DNA of 64,000 bases from Pagrus major (taxonomy: Eukaryota; Chordata; Actinopteri; Spariformes; Sparidae). Location of the stretch: the NCBI RefSeq assembly GCF_040436345.1, contig NC_133221.1, forward strand, positions 21,648,665 through 21,712,664. Direction: 5' to 3'. This document shows positions 24,901 through 36,900 of this stretch, piece by piece. Both the position numbers and the translations under genes were made by a program. Each line of letters begins with the position of its first letter. Within the stretch, counting starts at the first letter, position 1. Under the pieces are notes generated by a model, which saw only the letters and a list, made by a program, of their open reading frames with translations, had not been told where the DNA came from and did not search any database.

Positions 24901-26047
24901 AATGGTGTAGTCTGTAGTCGTAAAAGCCAGAAATCAGTTAGCAGGAACACACAGACTCATCTACTCACTAGTCCCTCTTAACAGGTGGACTTAAATTACA
25001 AACTATTTTAACTCTAGCTTTACAACTTGCAGATGTATCAATTCATAAGTGTGTAGTAAGACGCTTAGTGGTAACAAAACCTGTAAGTCTAATCAATTTG
25101 TGTTTGTCACAGAGTGTATTATCGGCGATATTCAAAAATCCAATTCAAAAATCTCATAGGCTTTTTGTCGAGGGAACCAGGGAGATGCTAACTTCCGGGT
25201 TAGCCTACAAAAATACGGCATCCCTACACTACTATTGGTTGGCTCCAAGACTATTTGTGATGTCACAAATCGCGGCCATATGCCTATCTCTTAAATTCAG
25301 ATTTTCAGGGAGCACAGAGAAAACTTTCAGCAATGAATGTGGAAACGGCCTTCTAGTCTTAAGCTCAAATAGTCAACTGTAGGAACAAGAAGAAAAACAG
25401 ATATGTCAATCAATCATCAATATCATCAAAATTTTGTTTCGACCAATATTTAGATGTGTTTCTTGCCATATCCTACTGAAAGCTGGCATTAAACCTTGGT
25501 CTTCTTCTGGGGACCTGCCTGGGCGTCACTTTCATGTGGCCACAAGTAGAAGAAGAAACTTCACTGTGCCCATTATGGTGAGCTCAAACTCCTCAGAAAA
25601 AAAATCAGCATAAAGCAAAGAGAGACTTTAAAATGGATGCATACTGCTGCTCCACAACAAACATATAACGTAACAAATAAGGTGAATCTGCCCCAAAATT
25701 CCAAAAACACACTCTGAAGCATCATCTTGTGAATTTAATCAGTCATATCTTTTTAACAAAGTCATCATCTGAACAAGAAAATCAAAACATTTAACATCAT
25801 TCATATTTGAGTCATAAATCTTTGAATATGTTACAAAATTATATTTTAATATTGTAAACACAACAAAATGCAAAACTCTATGACATAGCAAAGTTTGACA
25901 GGGGAATGTGATGTTCTGCCTCCAACTAAAGATACATTTCAGCTAATTTGTCCAATTGAATAGGCTGCACTTTTCAGAGGTACACTAATACATGAGAATT
26001 CAAACTAAACATTTAAATGACCGCAGATGAGTGAAAACATGTGCAAC

Positions 26048-26053
26048 TTTATT
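26048..26053 (-). terminator. gpr153: Possible polyadenylation signal of gpr153
   Basis: TTTATT on the plus strand reads AATAAA on the minus strand, about 1.9 kb past the gpr153 stop. I have not excluded nearer variant signals. Confidence 0.3.
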
Positions 26054-27937
26054 ACTTGGATGGTAACAGCAAAACGGTTCCACAACTAATAAGGCTGTCA
26101 AAGGGGATATTTCCATTTCATATTGTCCTTATAGTCTTAATAATGTCTTTTACAGGTTACACCTAATTAGTGCAAGTACATTCATGTTAGTAGTGACCAT
26201 GAGAGGTCAAAGCCCAAAGTTGGTTCTGCTATTATTTGTGAGTAGAAGAGTTTTCACTTCTTTTAGTCAGATAATTGTCACATGAGAAGTTACTTGATAA
26301 TTTAAGAGTGTACTTTGTAAAGTTAGCTCTATTGTTAATTCACTCTATCGTCCATTTTGAGTGAGTGTGCTGAATGACAATTATTGGACATTTATAGGGC
26401 ATTTCACTGATAATTTAGTAACAATATTTGTGTTCTTGAACTTTTACACTTTGCTATAATGTGAAATAATCACATTCTCTCTCCAAATATATATTTATAA
26501 AAAAATTAATGCATCTAATTTAAACTTCCCACAGTATCCCTTACTGAGGCTCCGGAAATGCTAACAATTTAATTGACATTAGGCTACTTCATGGGACTTT
26601 GATACATCAGGTACAAAAAAGTCACTTCACACTTGAAGAACCTCACAGAATAGGACCATTAGCAGTCTAGGTGCATATTATGAGAAAATAAACAGGAGGA
26701 ATTATATTACATTTTCATTCAAATCACAATGTTCCTAATTCATGCGATTGTTTTGTGGGTTTAGTTGTTACACCAGCATTTAAGTTATGCTACGTATAGT
26801 TAGTCTGTGATTATTCTACCTTTGGACCAGTTAACATCTTTTAGAAAAATCTTTTTAAAAAAACAAACGTTATTGGTGCTTCTAACACGTTACTGACACA
26901 GATTAAAGGATGAGGTCAGGCTGACGTGATCATTTGATGAGGATAAAGCACCATTACCTGCTGTACTGGTCTGATGTTCTGTTCGTAAATATCCAGTGTG
27001 GTAAGCAACTGTTGTGCCTGATGATGCCCAAGTTAACACAAACATTGGAATAATAAAAACTGGGAGAAAACGTTCTCAGCAAAGGTCTCATTAAACAGAA
27101 AAGTACACCAAACCCATAAATCCATTATCCTTCATATATACATGAGATGTCAATCTTTAAAACTGACTTCACATTTTCATTAAGAATTTAGGGGTCTTCA
27201 CGTTATATCTCAATATCTCACACAGTAACTGTAAAACTAGGCATTAAAGAGTTTGGGATTACCACTCTCAGTTTACTTCAACATGGGGTGCTTGATAAAA
27301 GTGTTTCACGTGTTGTGAATAACAATGTTAATAGAAAAGTTGTACATCATGATCAAAATAAAATAAATATGTATAATGTGTCAATCTCAAGGTAAAAGGG
27401 GCAGTATTCAGGAAAGTTTGGTTTGAAAGCAAATGTGTCCATACAACAAAACACACAGTCATTACAGGCCAAATAATAACTTCAAGTTCTTAAGTGCAAA
27501 AGAAAGAAAGAAACACCACCCTAACAACTACCTCCTCCAATTCTTTGAGCATTTCATTAGAAACAACATCAAACAGCAAAAACAAGGTGTGGGAATGTTC
27601 ACCCTATTTAAAAACAGGTTATCTGTGCCGGTGCTGGAAAAAAAAGTATCAGTGGATATTCTGTGATGTGAAAGCTGAATAACAGGACCACCCAACCCTT
27701 TCACCAGCCAACATATGAAATCAAAGTTAGGCCCATTCAGAAATTATGTCCAAAGCTCCCAAAGCCATTTAACATAGCAGGTATTGGTGGTATTTATATT
27801 AAAACAGAAAATTGGCACATGTAAAAAGGCCAAATAATCCAGTAGGTCACTTTCCCATAACCAAGAAAATTCCAGTGATTTTCATGTTCATAATAACTTC
27901 AGTCATAATGTTGATATTAACTAGGAAAAGCTTGCTT

Positions 27938-30900
27938 TTAGGTTGTGGAGCCGACAGAATCAGAGTGAAACGTGATGTATCCCGAGGACGATACCGAAGG
28001 CGTGCTTACAAAACTGTTTGTGCTTCCTTTACTCTCGCCTTTATTCAGGTGCTTCTGAGATCCCCAGTTAGCTCCAGCTCCAGCACCAGGCCCGGCTCCA
28101 CCGCCTGTCCTTGGCCTAGAGTGCCCTGGAGTCTGCTGGCTGCGCCCAGGTGAGCCACCTTCACACTGATGTTTGCCATCTCGCGGGCGCTCCCGGCAGC
28201 CTTTACCAGAGCCACAAGCCCCGGGGCTCTTCTTTCCAACAGGTCTGTCTGGGTTGGGGGAACCCTCAGGCGAGTTGCCCCGACTACTGCTCCTTTTGTG
28301 TTCTGAGAGCCGCCTGAGCGCCTGAGGCTCACGCTCAAAGTCTGTGAGAGGGAAGTGAGGAAGGATGACTGTCTGCTGTTCATACACATTGGGGATAAGT
28401 GAGATGGTGGATGTGCGCCGCGGGCTCTTCCTGGGGCTCGGCAGCGGCGTCTCATCTATAAAGTTTATCACCTCATCGCGGCTGAAACACCGCAGTTCGT
28501 CCTCGTAGCGCTCCCCGCCACAGACCACACGTGGCAGGTGCTTGAGGGAGTGCATACTATCCTCAGAGCGTCGCCGCTTGCGGTGCGGGTGATGGTGATG
28601 GTGGCTCTCCTCGTGGTAGGAGACCAGGCTGCTCCTGCGCCTCTCGTGGCGCGGTAAGGTGGAGCTGTAGTGGGCACTCACTATCATGTCCTCGGTGGAG
28701 CCCCATCGGTGAAGGTACGAGGGGATCCGGTCGCTGGTCCACATGTCGGTTTCGTCGTGGGAGTATCTTCTTGTAGGGGGCACCTGGACGCAACACACAG
28801 ACCAAACCCTTCAGTCTATCGGCCATTTTGACATTCATTCACCTAGAACTCTACAACAACAATCAGTAGGCATTGTGCCACTGCATATTATATAAATAAC
28901 ACGTAAGGCTATAACATTATAGATTTTAATACACCTACATTATCAATTAGAAAGGGTATTACATGTAGGATTCTCCAAGGTTATATAACACTGTTTTGAA
29001 GTGGTCCCAATCAACTGCTCTGCTTAAATATTTTGGCTGATGACATAAAGCTCAGTGAATACATTTTTCAGTGTTTGCAATACAGAAAACAGGCTAGTTT
29101 CAGAAGTCATTCTACTTTTGATACACTGATTTCAGCCATTATTTCTGTGTAAAATCCTACATGTCCCAAATATAAGTTGTTTGTCCAACAAGTTGAGTGC
29201 AATTTTAACTTATTTTTTAATATAATCCCTCAGACATGAAGGTTTTAACACTCTAACATGCATCAATAAGGTTGTGACTGATCTACTGTTCACCTCCGTT
29301 ATTTGGAGATGAAAAATGCAAAGGTTAATAGTTCCCTACATGTTATACTCACATGCCATTCTGTTCTGACAACTATGCAAGAGAGAGAGGGTTTGTCACA
29401 GTGACGTCAAGAGCCACAAGATTGATATCAGCCTGCCCCCCTGTGGTGGGTTTTAGTAAATGCAGAGAAATGAGACAGCAGACGATACAGTAGCATTGAG
29501 TGGGTTAGGTGGGAGAGCTGAACAGCAGAGGGCAGCACAGGCATTAGAATGAGTTAGGATGCAGGACAGACTTGGCAGGATGTAGAGAGAGAGAGAGAGA
29601 GACCAACACACAACAGCCAATAAAGCCAAAGAGGCTTTATTCTGCAATCAAACCACTTGAGAAGTGCCGTAGCATTTCTCAAATGGAGGTGCTACTTGAT
29701 AATGATTTGAAGGGTTTTGTTGATTCATGGTCTAACTGGGCCTTCACCCTTGGAGCAGCAACAAAAGTAGTGTGACCGTATCACAGTTCAGCCAGTCTTC
29801 CTGTAACTGAAATCAAAAATGCACCTTATTTGTTTTACCACCACACATATACAGCAAGGAGTAACACAGCTAACTATTACTAAATATATATCTACATATT
29901 ACAATCAACTGAATCCACTGTCATGCGAAGAGGTGTGTCGGACACAAAAACAATGGGTGGAGTAATGGTTTGGTCTCATGAAGTGATAGCTACTGTATAC
30001 ATCTCTGTTTCAAGGCTTCTTAAAATGTCAAATTGAATAGAGATCCAATCCTGTAGGAGCACTGGTCTTCAGATGTCCATTATAATATCATACTTTTGGG
30101 TTATTTTTAATCAAGTAAAAGTAAACGTTTTGGGCTGCAGGCTGTCCTGAGAAAACTGAAGCCCTTGTTAGGTTGTTTCTGACAAAGATGACACAGTGTT
30201 AAGATGTTTTTTAAATGTTAATATTGTGTTGGTTGCATCAGTTGATTCTAAAGATACATATCCTCACCACAGTCTTCCAGGCCAAGACCAGTAAGATTTT
30301 TATCATCATCACTGATTTAATCAATGAATTTCATCAATATTGATTTGATATCTGATTCTAGGTCAGAATTTGTAGTTTACGGGGGTTTTTTGAATTGCCC
30401 TAGAAGGCTGCATGTTAGAACACATTTTGGTGTTAATGCAGGCTGAAAAGGAGCATTTCAGAGCTCTGCATCTGTCTGTGATGGATGCTGGATACAATGG
30501 ACACAATGCTTTTGGGTAGAACATGAGCAGATGTTTATAGTGCTTTCCTGAAACCTTGAGGGATTCCTGAAAGGTAGAAGGTAAGTCAGTTACTTAACTC
30601 TTACCCTCTTACAAAATAAAAATGTAGTGAACTGCATGACTAGGACACAATAGATAATAATAAATGAAGCACATCTAATATGTTGATGGGACTGCCGATG
30701 GTCATATTTACCGAACATTAGTCAGCAGGAGTATATTTTTGATTCATGTCATGAGGACAGGATCTCTCGGAGAGATAGCTGCACAAAATGTCTGATGATT
30801 CCAGAAAATTCAAGCAAGATATTGTCAGGGCCCACAAGGCCATTTCACCATGCACATAAGCAATGAAGTGTCATTTGATAATAGTTCAATTGATCAAGTA

Positions 30901-33900
30901 AAAGAAATGAAGAAAATCAATGAAAATATACCTGCAAATACTGCATTTTATCTTCCTGTTGTTCCCTCAATGGATACCCTTGCGGAACCCCCCTTTCTAA
31001 GGTTGAGAACTCATACTTGGCATTACGGTCTATCGTCACGATTTCAGGCGCCGAGCTATAGTCATATGGTCTGTCATATATTAAGTCAGCATGAATTCCT
31101 CCATCTTGGCTGTTTTCTGCAAAGTGCAGAAAAGCACGAGCGTCAGGATTAGAGAGCAACGAACTCAATACACAAGACAGACAGACAGACAGACGAATAG
31201 ATAAGAGAGACAAGTTCAATCGTTCTCTGATTTGTTGACTTTTCCTACGGGTCTGCTTAGGAATATGAGGTTTAGATCAAATAATGTTTTGCTTAAAAAA
31301 TGTCCAATAATTCAATTTCTATTTTTAGTAAAGGCATCAAAAAGGCCCCAGATTGGTTCTGAATTCAAAAACCTTGCCAAATGGTTGCATAGAGAATCTT
31401 TGAAGGAACAGGGCTTACATTCTGAACAAAATCTAAAAAAAACCAATGTGTATGAGTGTGTAAATACCCATCTATCTATTTTTGCAGTTACTGCATTCAT
31501 GTTCATTTAAGATCAATTGGAGATGGGTGCAAAATGCTGATCTTGAGGAAAATGTTGGCCAAAAAGATGAAAGATGAAAAGTAGCTATTTTGCACAGGCA
31601 GCTTGGCATGCAAGTCAGAGGCTTTGGAATAAACAGGAAACAATCCTTATACATACAACTGTGATGAGTTATACATGGCAAGCCCTCTGGAAAAAAGCAG
31701 AGAACTGGCAGTGTTAATTGTCACACAGAATATGGACTGCCCTGTGTTGTTTTATGGCTCCTGCTGGACAATGAGCAGTTATCAGGGAGGGTGTCAGGAG
31801 GGAGAGGATCAGAAGGTTTGGAGGGTTAGAAACAGGAGAGAAGGGGTTCAGATCGGGTGGAGTTTAAACAGTGCCAATAGAAGAAAAAGACAGATGGTTC
31901 ATACTGTCATCAGTTTGCATGAATTGCATAAATTTGGTCATGGACTCAGTCCACAAGCCTTTCTGTGATTATCATGTGACCTAATTTTGGGACCAAATTT
32001 TGTTGAAGTGTCTGTGATTCTTTGGTGAAATGTTTCATTTTCAGCCCTCTTGGAGTACATTAACATTAGTGTGATGGAAGACGAAAGTCTTGGACCACTT
32101 TCTTTCATTTGTATCTATTAGTCAGATATTTACTGAATGCAGTTTGATTAAGAATCTGCCTTTAAATAATTTTTGCTTTAAGTCACTATAATCTGACCAG
32201 TAGGTGCGAGTCCACAAATAAAAATAAATTAAAACAAAAAAAAAAGAGAGAAAACAAAAATAAACAAATGTATAAAAATAACTCATTTTGTATCTATTTC
32301 AGTTGCATTTTCTCAGAAAAAAATTGTGTGTATCCCTTTGTGACTTGAGGGAAATATGACCATCATAATGACATGAAAGTGCTTTTCAGCTTTACTGCAA
32401 TCGTTCCAGTTTCACTCTGGATCCAAACAAATAAATGGGGAACCATTTATTTTGCTGTTCTCTCATGCCAGGGAATTGTAGAGGAAGATTGCCCAGATTA
32501 AATGCATCGGAGTGAAAAAAGAAAACAGTGCTGCAAGGTAAATATGTCCTTTGTCCAGCAATATTTCTTCTTTTTTTTCCTTTTTTTTTTTTTTTTTACA
32601 TCAATCTCATAGCAGGGTACAGTAAAGCATTTTATAAAGCATACACCACGAACAAAAACACAGAAAAATATATTTTAGTATAGAAAGTTATGTTACACAG
32701 ACACTTGTCACTTCAGTTACATTTCCTGACAACAAAGGTCACATGATAGGTCACATGATAACATTTGACCACTGATTTCAGACCTCAAACTACAACAAAA
32801 TATAATGTTAGAAATAATGGCCATTCAAAAGAAACCAACTAACATATCATTCTTTATTCAACCAACATGTACAAACACTATAATCTTGATTGCTATTATA
32901 AAAAGGTATTAACCCCTCTGTAACCATTTCATCATATGTAAAAAATGTTCCATAAAATACAAATTATGCTAGCTTTATGATTATTTATTTCGATTTTTAT
33001 TTTGCTATTATAATTATACATTATTTTGAGCCAGAAAGGTGTCCATAGTCCCCCCAAAAGGGATAAATACAGTAAATAAATCACTTCATGTATCACTTTA
33101 ATGTACAGATTCATAGCAATTTTGTAGTATATCAATATATTTTGGTTATCCTGTATCATACATTGAAGCCAGTTCAGATCAAAGATTGGGGACAAGCCAA
33201 GATTATTGACACTAACACAGAGTGTAGCATCACTATTTCTAGTGTCTTTACTTTGTAGCTCGACTGGTCTGACAGAAAATAGCAACGACAGACAGTAGCT
33301 GCACAGTTTAATATTTGGAACACCAAGCAAGGCAGCCACAGAGGTCGAGGGTGTGAAGCTGCAGTAATCATGGGTGCTCCAGAATCAAGGAGCAATTTAA
33401 ACCTGCATCATGAGGTAGAAATCTTCCTTCAATTTCTCCTTTCTCTTGTAGGGGCGTCACGATTCTCCAAATCCATGATTCAGTTTGACTTTTGATTTAA
33501 AGGTCATTCCCGATTTTGATTCATTTTCAATTTAAACATATATTTCTGCACTGATGGCTCTGTTTTTTGTTAAACTATCGCATCTGGATTTGTAAAGCTC
33601 AACAAATCATTGCTTTTAACGCCCTGACAACTGACATTTACGTTTTCAAATTCTTCTTTAAAAAGATAGGGGTAGGCCCATGACTTTACCCTGGTGACAT
33701 TTTGCGTATTAGGTTTCGGCAAGGTCACATAATATTCAACAACAATAAAGATTCCATGGATAAAAAAATGTAAAAAGAAAAAATTACCACCCTTCTGGGA
33801 TTAACAATAAACAACAAAATATAAAACTTCAGTTTTTTACAAAGTTCGGTTTCTCAGATCTGTTCTGAGTAAACCCCCTTCCCAAACAAAACTATAAAGG

Positions 33901-36900
33901 ATGTCTGAAAAAGAAAGTAAACCCCCATCTTCAAGGCGGTTGAAATTACCTTCAGTCAGTTGATCGTCTTCATGCACACACGACAATTGACTAGACGTGC
34001 ATCTGCAGGCTACCAGAAAGCTAGCTGTGTCGTCTTTTTCGTTGGATGTGCACAAGAAGGCGGTGATGGAGAGAAAAAAATCCTGTGAGAATCGCTGATG
34101 CTGCTTTCGATCTCGAAATTGAAAGCTCATTTTTATCGATTTCCTAGATCGTGACACCCCTAATCTCTTATCTAATGATAAACCTGTGACTCTTGAGAAC
34201 GCTAGCTGACAGTTACTTAGTCAACTGTCAGCTAGCGTTCTCAAGAATCACAAGCTTTTCTGTGATTTGACAGCATCAGTTATCTTCACACACACTAAGA
34301 AAAGCTATTTCAACAGTGCAGCACCATTTCTCTACAACATTAGGAAAAAAATGCTTTTCTTGTCACAAATCTTTGATGTTAACTGGCTCATATGGAGGTC
34401 TGATCATTTATTATCTTGTCCACTGGATTCTCAGTTATAATGTAATAAGAAAGTGGTATTGTGAATTGCACAAATGCAATGCAAATAAATGAATTGCTGA
34501 GGATTATAAATCACAGAGATGACACCATGCTATTACAAGGACAGAGGAGATCTCCATCAAACATCAGGTCATAAACTGAAGATTTTTTTAGCTAGATACT
34601 AACCTCTGTTCCCTTCCTGCAATATTGCTGCCCTCAATTTCCCCAGTACAACTACTCCCTAGGCCAAGAGACAAATCTATTTTGGTTGATAAATCACATT
34701 TGTCACTGTGATTCCTGTGGCCAAAGACAGTTCAGAACACTTCTCAACACAAACGAGTTTGTGTGTCCAAACCAGTCTTTAACTGTCATTTGGATTTTGT
34801 AAACTCAGGCAAATTATCTGCAATTTCACTTCAGAGTGTCTCTGCAAAAGTAAACCAAATTATCTTTGGAAGCACACTGAGCTGTCTTAGGACATAGGAA
34901 TAATCATCCTTATTGTCATTATCAGGTGAAGAGGAGGGAAAAAAGAGGTAGGACAGGAGGGAGACGCATGACTGTTGCTTACCCTCGTCCACGTCGTCGT
35001 TGGACATGATGGCGACGCACTTCTCCCACACCATGCGGATGTCAGCCCGATAGCGGTCGCAAGCCCAGAGGAACATGGGCAGCAGGATGGACTGGGCGAT
35101 GGAGCACCACAGCACACACAGCACCATCCAGTTGTAGGAGCGGTCAAACTTCAGACTGGCAAAGCTCACCACCTTGGCAGAGTCAGCAAAGGGTTGGAGA
35201 AGATATAATCAAATTTTGTACTGTGTGGCGACATAAATCTTGTCAATTTGCCAAAAGACAAAATTGAAATTGATATTTTTATTTAATTCTTTTTGTATTT
35301 CATGTAAATAGGTGTATTTATCCATAAAACCAAAATTTCAGACGTTCCAGACAATAAAGTACTATGATACAGTCATGACTTGAGAGGACTTATCCCACAG
35401 GATCACCAGAAAGTGTCATGGATTAGGTTAAAGGAGACATTGATTTAGCCCAGCTGCTCTGTTGTTGTTAGTGGTATTGGTTCAGATGTGTGTGTGAGCT
35501 GACCAATCAGAGGAGACTGGGTATTCAGGAGGGCGGGCCTTAAAGAGACAGGAGCTAAAACAGAGCATTTCAGGCTGAGTGGGAATACAGTGCTGCAGCA
35601 ATAGACAGAATGAGAAAACCAAACCTTATATTTTTTTGAGCATTAGAGCATGTAAACAAATTCTAGCAGTAACCCAAAATAAAATTATGAACGTGAAAAT
35701 GAGCGAAATATGTCATGCAACCGGTTGAAACAACAGTTCAGAGTCCAAACCACATTATAGAAAATTTCTGTAAATAAATGTAATATTATGGACAAAACAT
35801 GGTGTAACTACCTACTCCTGCTACTTTTAGAATATGAAACATCAACTAACAGAATCAGAAAACATGCAAAACTACATACAAATACTGCTGTGGAAATGAT
35901 TTTGGTTCAGATTAACATGACAGCACCTGCGTTACAGAACGTTTTCTGAAACTTGTGTAGTTTTTGGCCTCAATTCAGTGAAAGACCTGACATGAGACAT
36001 GTCCCTGTTAAAACTTTTAACAGATATTTGCTGTATCTGTGTCCACTGAGAGTACAAAATACTGAAAGTCATCCCTCAGATCCAGTCCTATGCAGTATGT
36101 TAGTAATTAACCAAATCTACAAGAGGCTTAAAACATGTTGTGACATACAGCATACAGTACACATATGAAGTGGTGCTGTAACTAATGATCATTTTCTTCA
36201 AACTGGACTAGTAGTGAAAAAACAACAGATGAAAGTAGTTGCATTTAATTATCTTATTCATTCATTTCATCTCTGCATTCATCCACTGAACTGCTCCTCA
36301 GTGTAGGGAAAGGCGACCTTGTTTCGGGCACGACCCCTTTTAGCATCAGAGATAATGTGGGTTCTGTACCTCAGTGAAGTAACAGAGAGCATTATCTGAT
36401 CATTAAAGTCGACAGGATCAGCGTCTAATCCTCATCTCTAATGCATCGGGGCCAAGACACTGATCAGATTGATTAACTCAAACTCATTATCACCTCCTCT
36501 GGTCACACCTTGAACTCGAGCAGCGGCCACACACAGCAGCATCACTTCGAGACTTAATGAAGTTATGAAGTCTCAACCTGATATTGATCTTAGTGTGTCT
36601 ACTGTGCTGACCCGATCTGAAAAACTACCAGGAAAAAGACAGGACAGTGGAGACAACAAAAGACTCTTGTTTTGTCTTTCTATCAGAACACATGCACTTC
36701 TGATTTTAACACACTTTCATCCAGAGAGCTGAATAATTGAATGCAGACCCAGCATAACACTTAAAACACTCACTCTGACATCAGAAAATGTCATGATGTT
36801 CCCCAGTGTGGAAAAACTAGCTTATTTTTTTGTTATAGCTAATGTATTTTCCACTGGCGTGCACTTATTTTGTTTTCTGAAAAGCTCATAAGTGGTGAGT

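Larger units (their letters stand above)
23906..27937. other. Region between tRNA-iMet and gpr153 stop codon
   Basis: No confirmed gene is present. The X-box and candidate exon at 24.5-24.9 kb are listed separately. 25180-25290 contains a CCAAT motif (minus-strand CCAAT near 25238), an ETS-like CTTCCGG at about 25193 and a CRE-like TGATGTCAC near 25259. It could be a promoter or part of a repeat. From about 26.0 kb to 27937 the DNA is probably the gpr153 3' UTR, given a minus-strand AATAAA at 26048-26053, but this is inferred only. Confidence 0.4.
31117..34982 (-). other. gpr153: gpr153 intron 3
   Basis: The intron holds an (ACAG)n microsatellite (about 31174-31193), a poly-T run (about 32570-32598), a hAT-like TIR element (33449-34162) and, 22 bases further on, a long hairpin (34185-34252). 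No coding exon is seen. Confidence 0.6.

Noticed and set aside
28045..28455. 136-codon minus-strand and 113-codon plus-strand frames inside the gpr153 last exon
   Set aside because: Shadows of the GC-rich gpr153 tail; the real frame is 27938-28783 and matches the family.
31174..31193. Short direct repeats considered as a CRISPR-like or tandem array
   Set aside because: It is a plain (ACAG)n microsatellite; no spaced repeats occur anywhere in the window, and the DNA is vertebrate.
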